From: JBHEBG01 sp046557915
GTDB lineage: Bacteria; Bacteroidota; Bacteroidia; Flavobacteriales; Flavobacteriaceae
Length of the DNA stretch: 64,000 bases
Assembly (NCBI RefSeq): GCF_046557915.1
Contig: NZ_JBHEBG010000003.1
Location: 186,001-250,000, forward strand
Direction of reading: 5' to 3'
Part shown: positions 43,982 through 54,400 of the stretch, piece after piece
How positions within the stretch are numbered: position 1 is the first letter of the stretch
Layout: each line of letters opens with the position of its first letter
Program-made: the position numbers and the translations under genes
The notes under the pieces: model-generated
The model's input: only the letters and a program-made list of their open reading frames with translations
What the model was told of the DNA's origin: nothing
The model's database searches: none

Positions 43982-44851
43982 ATGACCAATGTTTTTTCAC
44001 ATATACGCGATTGTAGTCTGTTTCGGAAATTTACGGTAGATGAGCTGTTGTTTGTAGAGTTCAAATGTCTTGTTGAAGAAATCCGCTTTGGTATGTGGTC
44101 CGATGCCAACTACTTTGTCTTTGTGACCAACGGTAAAAAAATGTGGAAGACACACAGGAACGATTATATGGTTAGGGCAGGGGATGCCCTGTTCGTAAAA
44201 AAGGGGGCCAATATTGCCCATCAATTTCACAGCGAGGATTATTGTGCGCTAATGATTTTTATGCCGGATGAGTTTATTAAAAAATTTATGCTGAAATTCA
44301 GTGATACCCTTTCCTATAAAAAAAATACAGAACCGATGGACTCCGATGGTGTGCTGCGCTTGGAAATGGACGATTTTTTAATGTCCTATATGAAATCCTT
44401 GGAAGTGTATTTTGAAGCACATGAAAACCCCAATACCAATGTGATTAAATTGAAGTTTGAAGAGCTTCTGCTCAATATTTTTACCTCTAGCAAACATCAA
44501 GAAATAGCGTCTTACCTTTGTAGTCTTCAGGCGTCCAACAGTACACAGCTTAAACAGATTATGATGGATAACTATCCGTATAACCTGAAGTTGGAGGAAT
44601 ACGCCACACTTTCCAACATGAGTTTAAGCACTTTTAAAAGAAGTTTTAAAGCGGCCTTCGGGGAAAGTCCGGGACGTTGGATTTCCAATAAAAAAATAGC
44701 TTTGGCGGTACAGTTTCTCAAAACTTCCGACAAATCGGTCAACGAAATTGCCTATGATTGTGGTTTTGAGGACCCTTCCCACTTTATCAAAGTCTTTAAA
44801 AAGCACCAAAAGGTTACTCCCCTTGCGTATCGGAATGCCGTTACCCTCTAG
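43982..44851 (+). CDS. AraC family transcriptional regulator
   Basis: A 289-residue regulator. Residues 1-190 form a cupin-like ligand domain (MVRAGDALFVKKGANIAHQF; CALMIFMPDEFIKKFML), and the C-terminus holds the AraC fold (LKLEEYATLSNMSLSTFKRS; FGESPGRWISNKKIALAV; VNEIAYDCGFEDPSHFIKVF; KKHQKVTPLAYRN). The ATG at 43982 is the first in frame; a GTG at 43964 is possible. It precedes the tandem nitronate-monooxygenase-like genes and is their likely regulator. Confidence 0.87.
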   Translation: MTNVFSHIRDCSLFRKFTVDELLFVEFKCLVEEIRFGMWSDANYFVFVTNGKKMWKTHRNDYMVRAGDALFVKKGANIAHQFHSEDYCALMIFMPDEFIKKFMLKFSDTLSYKKNTEPMDSDGVLRLEMDDFLMSYMKSLEVYFEAHENPNTNVIKLKFEELLLNIFTSSKHQEIASYLCSLQASNSTQLKQIMMDNYPYNLKLEEYATLSNMSLSTFKRSFKAAFGESPGRWISNKKIALAVQFLKTSDKSVNEIAYDCGFEDPSHFIKVFKKHQKVTPLAYRNAVTL

Positions 44852-44883
44852 TACTCCTAGCAATCATCAAAATTGTTACTATA

Positions 44884-44903
44884 GGTTCATTTTCCTATGA
44901 ACC
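44884..44903. repeat. Inverted repeat between AraC gene and NMO-like operon
   Basis: GGTTCAT (44884-44890) and ATGAACC (44897-44903) are perfect complements around a 6-base loop. It lies 52 bases before a -7 box of the next operon, so it may be the AraC regulator's site or a weak terminator of the AraC gene. No T-run follows. Confidence 0.4.
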
Positions 44904-44955
44904 GATTATACCATTTATAGAACTTATGGCACCATTTTAACGGGACGGTACCCGA

Positions 44956-44963
44956 TACTTTTG
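44956..44963 (+). promoter_or_regulatory. Candidate -7 box of NMO-like operon
   Basis: TACTTTTG fits TAnnTTTG and lies 59 bases before the ATG at 45023. A TTG at the ideal -33 distance is missing, which would suit an activator-dependent promoter. Confidence 0.4.
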
Positions 44964-45022
44964 TGATATAAATATTCAGTTAAAGAAATTGAACAACCAG
45001 TAATCACTTAAAGTATCATTTT

Positions 45023-46153
45023 ATGGACTCGAAAAACTTTTCCAGACGCAACTTTATACAAAAGGGAGCACTAGCAGGTATTGCGACTACAACCATTATT
45101 GGCAATGGTTTTGGTAGATCGAATAAGCCGTCGATAACAGATAAAAAGGGCACCGCTACATTTAATTACCCGTCATCAGCGACCAAGAAACTCACGGAGT
45201 TATTGAATGTAAAGTACCCTATAATACAGGCTCCGACCGGGGGTGTGGTAAACAGTTCCTTTACCGCCGCGGTAGCTAATAGTGGGGGGTTGGGGGCTTT
45301 GCCCTTAAGTTGGTCCGAACCCGATTATGCAATTAAACAGATCGAAGCCATTAAAGGAAAAACCAAAAACCCCTTTTTTGCAAATTTTGTACTGAATTTT
45401 GAGCCAAAGGCTTTTGATGTGGCCATAGCCAGTGGCGTGCCCATTATACAGTTTTCTTGGGGTATGCCAACGAAAGACATGGTGGCCAAAATGAAGGAGG
45501 CGAAAGTAATCTTGGGCATACAGGTTACCAGTGAGGCCAGTGCTAGGGCAGCTTTGGATCTGGGAGCAGATTATTTGATATGTCAGGGTACCGAAGCTGG
45601 TGGTCATGTGCATGCATCCCGGCCATTGGCAGAAGCGTTACAGCGTGTTTTAAAAATTGCGGGAGATATACCAGTAGTTGCTTCCGGAGGCATAGCCACG
45701 GGGCATAAAATGCGTGAATATATGCAAATGGGGGCCGCTGGCGTTGTTATGGGATCAAGATTTGTGGCTACTATAGAAAGTGGCGCGCATGATGTTTATA
45801 AGAAGTCGCTGGTAGCATCCGCTGCTGAGGATACCGTTTTTACCACCTGTATGAATAAAGGGTTCGAAAATACGACCCATAGAATTTTACGCAACTCAAC
45901 TTTTGAGATGTGGGAATCCGCAGGCTGCCCTGCAGTTGGTGAGAGACCCGGAGAAAAGGACATTGTAGTGCAATTTGGGCCCGATTACGATGTAGAACGA
46001 TACAGTATTAACGCGCCCAATCTAAACTATACGGGTGAAATTGAGGCCATGGCAAACTATGCCGGAACCAGTGTGAACGATATACACGATATACCTACCG
46101 TAGCCGAATTGATAGGGCGCATTTGGAGCGAGTTCAAAGAACAGCAGCATTAA
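45023..46153 (+). CDS. Tat-exported nitronate monooxygenase-like FMN protein (1)
   Basis: A 376-residue TIM-barrel flavoprotein of the nitronate monooxygenase (2-nitropropane dioxygenase) family. The N-terminus SRRNFIQKGALAGIATTT is a twin-arginine signal. Family blocks are LLNVKYPIIQAPTGGVVNSS, VANSGGLGALPLSW, FFANFVLNFEP, the GTEAGGHVH motif with the likely catalytic His (about residue 195), VVASGGIATG and AAGVVMGSRFVAT. These enzymes oxidise alkyl nitronates with FMN and oxygen. Export of a flavoenzyme of this family is unusual. The next gene is a close paralogue 24 bases away and an OsmC protein follows. Confidence 0.88.
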   Translation: MDSKNFSRRNFIQKGALAGIATTTIIGNGFGRSNKPSITDKKGTATFNYPSSATKKLTELLNVKYPIIQAPTGGVVNSSFTAAVANSGGLGALPLSWSEPDYAIKQIEAIKGKTKNPFFANFVLNFEPKAFDVAIASGVPIIQFSWGMPTKDMVAKMKEAKVILGIQVTSEASARAALDLGADYLICQGTEAGGHVHASRPLAEALQRVLKIAGDIPVVASGGIATGHKMREYMQMGAAGVVMGSRFVATIESGAHDVYKKSLVASAAEDTVFTTCMNKGFENTTHRILRNSTFEMWESAGCPAVGERPGEKDIVVQFGPDYDVERYSINAPNLNYTGEIEAMANYAGTSVNDIHDIPTVAELIGRIWSEFKEQQH

Positions 46154-46177
46154 GTTACAAACCTTAATATCAAAAGA

Positions 46178-47305
46178 ATGTCAAAAAATCTCTTTTCTAG
46201 ACGTAATTTTATTAAAAAAAGTGCGCTTACCGGCATTGGTGCAACCACTGTTGCCGGTTACAGTTTTGGTAGATCAAGGAATTTGATTCTTAAGGAAACA
46301 AATGAAGCTATTGAATTTAGCTATCCTTCTTCGGCAACCAAAAGACTCATCAAATTGCTAAATATTAAATACCCGATAGTACAAGCGCCTACAGCAGGAG
46401 TAGTTACTACAGCCTTAGTATCCGAAGTAACTAAGTCTGGAGCGTTAGGAGGGCTACCCCTTACATGGACAACGCCTAAAGATTCGAGAAGAAGAATTAA
46501 AGACGTTCAGAAAATTACAAATGGCTCTTTCTACGCAAATTTTGTTTTGAATTTTGAGCCTAAAGCACTGGATAGTGCCATAAAATCGGGAATAAAAATC
46601 ATACAATTTTCATGGGGTATTCCATCTAAGCAGATAGTACAAAAAATTAAGAGGGCCAATATTATTTTAGGCATACAAGTAACTAGTGAAGACAGTGCTA
46701 TAAGCGCTATCCATGCCGGAGCCGATTATCTTGTTTGTCAGGGTACCGAAGCTGGTGGTCATGTACACGCTTCGAGGCCGTTACATGAAGCCTTGGAAGA
46801 AGTGCTGGCAGTTGCCGGGAATATCCCGGTGGTAGCATCGGGAGGAATTGCGACCGGAAAGGACATATATACATATTTATCATTGGGAGCTGCGGGGGTG
46901 GTTATGGGATCGCGTTTTGTAGCTACGGAAGAAAGCAGCGCGCATCCAAAATATAAACAAGCATTGATCAATTCATCGGCAAAAGACACTGTTTTTACTG
47001 TGTGTTTAAACAAAGGGTGGAGCAATGCAACACATCGAATTATAAGAAATAAAACATTTAAAATGTGGGAAGCCGCCGGTTGTCCCGTGGAAGGAAACAG
47101 ACCAAATGAAAATGAAGTACTGGTAACATACAAGGATAGCGATGCAACGGTCACTAGGTATGAGGGGAATGTCCCAAATACGGATATGATGGGCAAAGTT
47201 GAAGAAATTGGCATGTATGCCGGCAAGGGTGTAGGTCATATAAACGATATACCTACGGTAGCAGAGTTAATTAATAGCATTTGGAACGAATTTTTAAACA
47301 AATAA
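46178..47305 (+). CDS. Tat-exported nitronate monooxygenase-like FMN protein (2)
   Basis: A 375-residue paralogue of the preceding gene, with the same layout: Tat signal (SRRNFIKKSALTGIGATT), LLNIKYPIVQAPTAGVVTTA, FYANFVLNFEP, GTEAGGHVHASRPL, VVASGGIATGKD, AAGVVMGSRFVAT and a shared tail NDIPTVAELI. The copies are alike along the whole length, so a tandem duplication is clear, yet the middle sections differ enough to be an old event. All catalytic landmarks are kept in both. It is followed 20 bases later by the OsmC gene. Confidence 0.88.
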   Translation: MSKNLFSRRNFIKKSALTGIGATTVAGYSFGRSRNLILKETNEAIEFSYPSSATKRLIKLLNIKYPIVQAPTAGVVTTALVSEVTKSGALGGLPLTWTTPKDSRRRIKDVQKITNGSFYANFVLNFEPKALDSAIKSGIKIIQFSWGIPSKQIVQKIKRANIILGIQVTSEDSAISAIHAGADYLVCQGTEAGGHVHASRPLHEALEEVLAVAGNIPVVASGGIATGKDIYTYLSLGAAGVVMGSRFVATEESSAHPKYKQALINSSAKDTVFTVCLNKGWSNATHRIIRNKTFKMWEAAGCPVEGNRPNENEVLVTYKDSDATVTRYEGNVPNTDMMGKVEEIGMYAGKGVGHINDIPTVAELINSIWNEFLNK

Positions 47306-47325
47306 ATAACCTAAAGCACAAAAAG

Positions 47326-47886
47326 ATGAACACCACAAGCACACAAGTAAATGGTTTCGATATTGAAGCCATTGAGAACACAGTTTTGGCATTACAGAGC
47401 AATCCTAAAATTGCTGAGTTTAAATTTAAGGCAACCAACAAATGGGAATCGGGGCCCCGAAATAAAAGCCAGATCAGAGGATTTTACGGCGCTTGCCAGG
47501 AAGATATAACAAGAACCCTCCCATTTGAGTGCGGTACGGATATGCCCACTGTTTTAAACGGTACGGATACAGCACCAAGTCCGCCAGAGTTTTTACTGCA
47601 TACCTTGGCAAGTTGTATAACCACTTCCATGATGTTGTTGGCTTCGGCAAATGGTATTGAGGTAGATGGTGTTACCATACGTGTAGAAGGCGATTTAAAT
47701 TTAAATGGATTTCTAGGTCTGGACGCCTGTATCTTAAAGGAATACGGGCAAATAAAAGTGCATATCGATGTGGAGGGCAATTTATCCGAAGCGGAAAAGC
47801 AAACATTGTTGGCGTTTGCGAAAAAATCACCTATCTACAACACTATACTCAACCCCGGTGCAATAGTTGTATCATTGCATGGTTAA
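47326..47886 (+). CDS. OsmC family protein
   Basis: A 186-residue protein of the OsmC/Ohr superfamily, which reduces organic hydroperoxides or acts as a detoxifying thiol protein. Visible features are the thiol region PPEFLLHTLASCITTSMMLL (Cys about residue 99), an earlier Cys in LPFECGTDMP, the strand VDGVTIRVEGDLNLNGFLGL and the C-terminal KSPIYNTILNPGAIVVSL. The typical second redox Cys of Ohr proteins is not at its usual place, favouring the broader YhfA/OsmC branch. The ATG at 47326 is chosen since the earlier TTG at 47281 lies inside the previous gene. It ends the operon and fits a detoxification theme. Confidence 0.87.
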   Translation: MNTTSTQVNGFDIEAIENTVLALQSNPKIAEFKFKATNKWESGPRNKSQIRGFYGACQEDITRTLPFECGTDMPTVLNGTDTAPSPPEFLLHTLASCITTSMMLLASANGIEVDGVTIRVEGDLNLNGFLGLDACILKEYGQIKVHIDVEGNLSEAEKQTLLAFAKKSPIYNTILNPGAIVVSLHG

Positions 47887-47894
47887 GGCAATAA

Positions 47895-47930
47895 AGGGGC
47901 GTACTCTTCGGATGGGTAGCCCCTGATTTT
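47895..47930 (+). terminator. Candidate terminator after OsmC gene
   Basis: AGGGGC (47895-47900) pairs with GCCCCT (47919-47924), followed by GATTTT and a second T-rich stretch to 47941. The loop is long (18 bases), so strength is uncertain. Confidence 0.4.
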
Positions 47931-48074
47931 GAGTGCTTTTTAACAACTATTCCTATTTTTCACTACTTTGTAAAGAATTTAAATACAGCAGTTTATAGTT
48001 GTTTTAATTAGTTGATCAACGCTTGCCGCTTGTTTAATCAATTGTGTATTATATCATCTAAAATTTTGAGTAAC

Positions 48075-48851
48075 ATGAAATCCATTTTAACCGTCGTCAT
48101 TTTCGCTTTATTTTTTTTAAACCTGTCTGGTCAACAACAACCTTTCGAGCAAATCGATTTTTCAAAAGGGGATTATTATTTGCTGGGGGTTAAATGGACG
48201 GGGGAAGAAACCGATTTGGTAAAATCTATTGGCAATTGGTATGTGGATGAAATTGATGTTTTAAACAAGATTAAATCGGAATGGGTTTTTGATACCCCCG
48301 GAAAACAATATGCTTGCGGATACCATTACAAAATACAGTTATGCCGTAATCACGAAATTATAAAGAAGTTTTACGTTAATCTGTATTGCAATGAAATGTT
48401 GATGGAGGGCGAATACTTTTATTTCGATACAGAAAAGCTGACCTCTATCCAGCCTAATCTTAAAAAACCGATCCACAAGGCCGAATCTTTTAATTCGCTA
48501 AAGGCTGCCAGGGATTACCACAAAAGCATTCTGGGCGATTCCACTTTAATTTGGGCAAGTTCTCCAAAATGGTTGAAATTTGAAGGGACCTTCGGCTTTA
48601 CCTATACCGATCCAAATGGTGATTTTGACTTTTCTGATGATGCTGAGGAAATTTTGTCCGAGCTAACGGAAGAAATAAAAACCAAATACCCAAGGGAAGT
48701 GTTTACCCTGGATAATGTAGGCAGATCAAATGACGAGCTGTATGTTAAAGTGCATTGCAATAAATCATTGGCAGATGCATTTGATATTTATTCCCGAAGG
48801 AATACCTGGGAGACACTTCCATTACATCTAAATAGCTATTGGGTGAGGTAA
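48075..48851 (+). CDS. Exported hypothetical protein
   Basis: A 258-residue protein with a signal peptide ending NLSGQ. The mature part starts QQPFEQIDFSKGDYYLLGVK and contains several Cys (YACGYHYKIQLCRN; VNLYCNEM; VKVHCNKSL) that could form disulfides in the periplasm, plus an acidic DPNGDFDFSDDAEE loop. I recognise no family. The ATG at 48075 starts the signal peptide; an in-frame TTG at 48012 lies upstream. It stands alone between the OsmC terminator and the membrane protein operon. Confidence 0.65.
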   Translation: MKSILTVVIFALFFLNLSGQQQPFEQIDFSKGDYYLLGVKWTGEETDLVKSIGNWYVDEIDVLNKIKSEWVFDTPGKQYACGYHYKIQLCRNHEIIKKFYVNLYCNEMLMEGEYFYFDTEKLTSIQPNLKKPIHKAESFNSLKAARDYHKSILGDSTLIWASSPKWLKFEGTFGFTYTDPNGDFDFSDDAEEILSELTEEIKTKYPREVFTLDNVGRSNDELYVKVHCNKSLADAFDIYSRRNTWETLPLHLNSYWVR

Positions 48852-49084
48852 GAAATAAATCACAAAAGTTTTCATACAAATCATCTGTTTATGTAAATAA
48901 CTAATACATTGTATGTTATAACGTATTCGGCATACTAAAAATACAGTGTAATTGTCACAAAATACTTTTTTTAAATAGGTGAAAAATGGTTAACTTTTAA
49001 CAATAATAAAGCTCTAAAAGGTTCTTTCCCCCGAGTATTACCATACTAATCTTCATATTGAGCGATGGTTTTGTCTATTTCTTT

Positions 49085-50044
49085 ATGAAGATATCTTTTT
49101 TAAGAATATTGTTATTTCTATTATGCCTTCCGTCTGGAGGAATACTTCTTTTGAAGGCGTATGGCATTGCGGATATGCATAAGACCGCTCTGGCCATTTT
49201 CCTTCCATCACTACTATTGTTATTGTTGATTTGGGTTTACCTATTCTTAAAAAAAGATGATTTAAAAAACGTTTTGCTGTTGGGGGCCGTTGGTGGTCTA
49301 CTGGGAACATTTGGTTACGATCTAATCCGAATCCCCATTATGCTTTTGGGCAATCGGATCTTTGCACCCATCAACATGTATGGCATGTGGCTAACCGATG
49401 CTACGGCGAGCAGCACATTTACCGATCTGGTAGGTTGGTTATATCATTTTTCTAACGGAATTACCTTTGGCATTATGTACGCTTTGGTAATGAAGGGAAA
49501 GAATCTGTGGTGGGCCGTTCTCTATGCTTTACTATTGGAAACAATTTTTGTTGTTTCTCCCTTTGGAGAACTTTTTGGCCTTACCAGCAAACCCATGTCC
49601 TTGTTTGCGGCATATTTGGGACATGTGGCTTATGGATACCCACTGGGGAAAATGGTTCAGAATTATAAAGGTTCAATGACTACCTTAAACTTCTTTAGAA
49701 AAGGGTTGATTGTCATTTCCGTGATAGCCATCACTTTTTCAGCGGTTTTATGGGGCTCCACATCGGGAGACCTAAGTTCTGAGACGGTGTTTAGGGTGAA
49801 CCAAGAAAAAATTACCCCGGGTATTTTGCGAGTCGATAAAGGTGCTACGATAACTTTTCAAAACGATACGGGTAGAGCGGTATCATTTTACTTGCCGTTA
49901 CTAGATATGGAAATTAAGGTAATACCCGAAGCACAGGAAACCAAAAAATTTGAGCATCCCGGTATTTACCATGTTGTCATTAAAGATTTGGAATCGATCA
50001 AAGGAGCTTTTATACTTTATGAACCAGTAGAACAATATAAATAG
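49085..50044 (+). CDS. Polytopic membrane protein with cupredoxin-like C-terminal domain
   Basis: A 319-residue inner membrane protein. About six hydrophobic helices fill residues 1-235 (LRILLFLLCLPSGGILLLKA; LLGAVGGLLGTFGYDLIRI; GITFGIMYALVMKG; LIVISVIAITFSAVLWG). The last 80 residues form a beta-sandwich outside the membrane (VFRVNQEKITPGILRVDKGA; ATITFQNDTGRAVSFYL; EHPGIYHVVIKD), like a cupredoxin fold, but without the Cys/Met ligands for copper. The ATG at 49085 is the first in frame. It begins a four-gene operon with a 6-base gap to the next gene. Function is not recognised. Confidence 0.7.
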   Translation: MKISFLRILLFLLCLPSGGILLLKAYGIADMHKTALAIFLPSLLLLLLIWVYLFLKKDDLKNVLLLGAVGGLLGTFGYDLIRIPIMLLGNRIFAPINMYGMWLTDATASSTFTDLVGWLYHFSNGITFGIMYALVMKGKNLWWAVLYALLLETIFVVSPFGELFGLTSKPMSLFAAYLGHVAYGYPLGKMVQNYKGSMTTLNFFRKGLIVISVIAITFSAVLWGSTSGDLSSETVFRVNQEKITPGILRVDKGATITFQNDTGRAVSFYLPLLDMEIKVIPEAQETKKFEHPGIYHVVIKDLESIKGAFILYEPVEQYK

Positions 50045-50050
50045 GGAATT

Positions 50051-51418
50051 ATGGAAATCAATTATTCTAAGAATGAGCTTTCTTCGTTTGCTAAGCACAT
50101 CATGTATTATTTGTCGCTTGGAATTGCTTTAAACCTCTTTTACTTAATAATTACATGGTTGTTAAGTGAGCAAGATCTCTCCAAAATCTATTCCAACCCA
50201 TTTTTTTCTCCCTACAACGGTTTGTTTGGATGGATGCTGCTAGGAGCTCTTGTTGGCTTGTTTCGACTTAACAAAAAATACACTTTTAGCCGCAAAAAAT
50301 GGAGCAGGACTTTTCTCTTCATGGTTATTTTCTCGGTATTCATCACCTCTTTTCAAATTTATTATGTGCATAGGATAAAGAAGGGATGGAATGGGCTAAC
50401 CTATACAGAAAAGGGATTACCAAAGTTTCACTCTTTCTTTTTGATTGAAGATAAAGGGCATTTTAAGGATTTGGATGCAGATATAAGAAGTTTCGAAAAA
50501 CAGAAGAATTCGTATGAACCCGGATATTATTTTTATAATCCAATTGATCAATATAAAGGCGAATTTATCGATTATGATGTGATTACACCTAGAATTATGT
50601 GGATTCTAGTGGTGTTTATAGTCTTTTCCCTAATAGAACTGATGAGAAGATATGGACCTATAGGTTTTTATAAAAATTTAGGCGCATATGGCAATTTATG
50701 GAAGTATAGCTTTTCTAGTTACAACAGAAAAAAATTAGGGTTAGTACTCATGGGAGCATCCATAAACCTGATTTTTCTAGCTTTTTTGCCAAAGATCAAT
50801 GGTTACCCCAGACATATAATATCCGTGTTCCTAATTTTGGGAGCTTTGGTAGCCACTATCCGCTACTTTTTGCTGATATCCGGGAATGGGGAGGCAATAA
50901 CACGGGATAAGATTCCTAAATGGTTCCTATTGCTCTTGGGCGTAATTGTGTCAAGCTTATTGCTAGCCGTCTTTGGAATGAGGATAATCTACTATCTGTT
51001 GGTAATTTGCTGTTTAAGTTATTTGCTAGTGACCAAAAGGTTATCACCGTCCATAATTAAGTCCATAGTTCTGGTATTCCTTATCATGGATTCAGATATA
51101 TTGATGGCAGATGATGCCACTTGGAAAGAAGGCAGTAATCTAAGTAGTGATCCCGATGGTGGAAGAGCCATTCAGCAAGCAAAAAAGGCAGGGGATGCAG
51201 GAGCCATGACCGCTAGCGTGGCTGGTTTAAAAGAAAAACTGGTATCAATTGACCCTAACAAAGGTGGTAAAAAAGAGGATAAATTTGAAAAGGGCTCTGG
51301 GGAAGGGTTCGAAAATCCCTTTGCAAAAAAACCAACGGAGACTAATGATTCCGAAGCTTCCGATAACCAAGATTCCGGTTCAGGAATTATTATCGATGAA
51401 CCCCTTGGGGAAGATTAA
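50051..51418 (+). CDS. Polytopic membrane protein with long acidic C-terminal tail
   Basis: A 455-residue membrane protein with about eight or nine hydrophobic helices (YYLSLGIALNLFYLIITWLL; LFGWMLLGALVGLF; IMWILVVFIVFSLIELM; WFLLLLGVIVSSLLLAVFGM; SIVLVFLIMDSDILM). Between helices 3 and 4 is a soluble loop of some 70 residues, and after the last helix a low-complexity tail of about 100 residues rich in Gly, Lys, Asp and Glu. No known family is visible. It sits 12 bases before the phosphatase-superfamily gene, which suggests a shared envelope function. Confidence 0.68.
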   Translation: MEINYSKNELSSFAKHIMYYLSLGIALNLFYLIITWLLSEQDLSKIYSNPFFSPYNGLFGWMLLGALVGLFRLNKKYTFSRKKWSRTFLFMVIFSVFITSFQIYYVHRIKKGWNGLTYTEKGLPKFHSFFLIEDKGHFKDLDADIRSFEKQKNSYEPGYYFYNPIDQYKGEFIDYDVITPRIMWILVVFIVFSLIELMRRYGPIGFYKNLGAYGNLWKYSFSSYNRKKLGLVLMGASINLIFLAFLPKINGYPRHIISVFLILGALVATIRYFLLISGNGEAITRDKIPKWFLLLLGVIVSSLLLAVFGMRIIYYLLVICCLSYLLVTKRLSPSIIKSIVLVFLIMDSDILMADDATWKEGSNLSSDPDGGRAIQQAKKAGDAGAMTASVAGLKEKLVSIDPNKGGKKEDKFEKGSGEGFENPFAKKPTETNDSEASDNQDSGSGIIIDEPLGED

Positions 51419-51430
51419 AAACCATATCCT

Positions 51431-54400
51431 ATGAAAACTAACAAATACTATCTTCTTTTCTTGCTTGTAGGTGTGTTTCAGGCAATGAACGCACAGCTTG
51501 ACTATTCTGGTCAGTGGAAAATCGTTAACCAAGAAACAATGGATACAACCATTGCAAGAATATTCGTTAGCAAGAACGATATGATATTGCAAACAAGTAA
51601 CAAGGTGCAGTATTCTGGTGTTATTGATGGTAATAATGAATTTGAACTTAACTTTGTTTATCCTACAATGGACGATGTTCCGGATCTTGAATATGCCAAA
51701 AACCCTAGAGATCCCAAACTCCTAAAACTTTATACCAAGGATGCAGAACCACTTAATCCTATTAAATTTAAGGGTGTTTTTATCCCGAACGACAGTTTGC
51801 GCTTAGTACAGATCATACCTCAATTTGACGGGGTTTCCTTACAGGCCGATGAGCCTAAGGAGATAGAATATTCGATGCTTCCGGACAATATAATTTATGT
51901 GTATGATAAAACAGGGAAAGAGTCTGGCATTGCGGCAAATTTCTCCAACCCTTTTCCTACCGTAATAATAAATCCAAACAGTATTGACATTGGTTCGGTC
52001 TCCGAGAATAAAGCAACTATTTACTTTGAAGCCGATATTAGGGATCCGTTAGCAGATATTGTAAAAAATAAAGCTGATATCAAGGAAGTTTATCTTGAGT
52101 ATATAGACCCGTCAACTGAAGATTTTATCGTAATTCAAAATCTACAAATAAAAAAAACTCCGGAAAATACATCTAAATGGCGCCCTTTTGCACATAAGAT
52201 TAGCGTTAGTATTCCATCAACCAGTGTACCATTAATTGGTAAGGAAACGAATATAAACCTACGTGTGGTAAACGCATTGGGTAATACAAGCACAGCATCT
52301 GTAATTCTGGTATCGGAGGAAAAGGAACCGCAAAAGGATGACTTCCTTCAGTTTTATGAATACAGTTATCAAAGTTTCAAGCATACGGATGCAATAAACA
52401 ACGGATATGCAAACCCGTTACAAATCAGCTTAATAAAAGCAGACTATATTAAAGTTCCCCTAGAAGAGGAACTCGCAAGGGATACGCTAATATATAATAA
52501 TCAGAAGTTGGAAATTTATCCTGAAAAAAATAGTAATAAACCCAATGAGTTTTACATCAGAACTCCCATTATGGCTCTAGGGTTTATCCCCGATGAATTA
52601 AAAGATGTTCCTAATTTGATAAGCCCAGAAACAGAAAATGATTTTGAGATAAACTACAAAGATACTGCCAAAGAATTTTATTGGACCTATTCCACAAATA
52701 GCCCTTACGATATTTACACATATGCCATTGGTTTAACCTATAAACATAGGGTGGAAAGCAAAATGTTTGAGAAGTTTGATGTAATAGGAATTGATGGTAT
52801 TTATGATTTAAACGGGAATTTACTAATTAATAAGAATGCTGTTACTGTTGGTCCGGAAGTAAAGGGTAGTGCCGGAAATTATTCTTGGATAAAAAGATAT
52901 TTTGATATAAAAATACCAAAAGAGAGGAGGCTGTTGGGTAAACAAGCCATATTACAGGGGGTATGGCAGAAAAAGGGCACAAATAGGATCATAAAAGGGC
53001 CAATAAGTACTTTCTTTATTAGTTCACTAAAAACAATAATAGTTGGCGTTGATGGGTTTGCGTACGATTCTGCACTGGCAGTAGTTAATAATGATGATGC
53101 GGACGGTTTTAAATCTGCCTTTAATAGCGGATTTCGGGATAAGGCACTAAAACAACCGGTATTATCTGCTATTCCTACGGTAACCTGGTGTAACTGGACC
53201 GGTATTTATAGTGGGCAACGACCGGGAGAACATGGTATAAACGGAAATTCATATTTGGGATTTAATTCGCAGGGAGAAGTATCGGGGGTAGTTAATGCTT
53301 CGGCGGTAATAGGTGGTTTTAATAATAGAGCAAGAAACAATGCCGGAAGTTTATATGACAATCTTATTACCGATTATCCGAATGGTTCCAATAACCCCAA
53401 ATCATTGAATATAATTTCACTTTATCCTTGGTACTCATATTCGAAAAATGACAACGCAACTGTCACTTCAATTGGGTACAGCAAAAATGTTATAGATGAT
53501 CTGAAAAAAGTCGCTAAGGAATCTTACTATATTCCCGGTCTAACTATAAGGAAAACGTACGATAAAGATATTGTTCTAAAACAACATAATCCCTTAGCCG
53601 CACGTAGATTGGATCTTGAGACATCTGCAATGTTCTTATCCAATGTTTCGGAGAATCTTAAGTATGACAGTGAAAACCTAGTGGATTTTGTTTCTTTATA
53701 TTATCCAGGACCAGATAATGTTGCCCATCATATAGGCAACAAAGAACCAGAAGATATTAAAGAAGCGTACGATTTTGAACAAGATTTAGTGGGTGTTCGG
53801 TATCACAAAGGTCCTGCGTTGCCTAATGTGGCAGATCCTTTGTTGGCTATTCAAGAGCATGCACTACAAGTAACCAATTATTACTTTAAAAAGGTTACTG
53901 ATTTTTTATTTCACAATGGCTTGTTGTATTCTACAATGTTTGTCCTAATTGCCGATCATGGTCTTCACGCTTATCACAATGATGAGCATCCTTCGGATAG
54001 AGAGGATACTAAGCTAAATCAGTTCAATATTTTTCCAAAAGACATTTTGGATGCAGTAAAATTGCGTTCACGTAACTTTTTATTGGATGATAAAAGGTTT
54101 GATAAATATATTGAGGAAATGGATAGGAGGAAGGTGAGAGGAGAAAAGGATTTGGATGATTTTTTAGATTCTGATGTATATACTTATTCTCCAAATGGAG
54201 GGATGGGACATTTATATATTAGAACGGCATTGCCCTATATGGACAATTTGTTGGCTTTAGAGAGTGCCAAGGCGCTTTTTTTGGCCAGTACAGGTAAAGG
54301 TGATGTGAATCTTGATAATACCAAATTAGGACCTAAAAATAGAAATCCATCAAAACAAGAAAGTTTTGAAAAAGATCATGGCGCCTTTGGTAGATTTCCT

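Noticed and set aside
49800..50044. The C-terminal domain of the membrane protein as a copper-binding cupredoxin.
   Set aside because: The fold pattern is plausible but the Cys, Met and second His ligands are missing, so copper binding is not supported.
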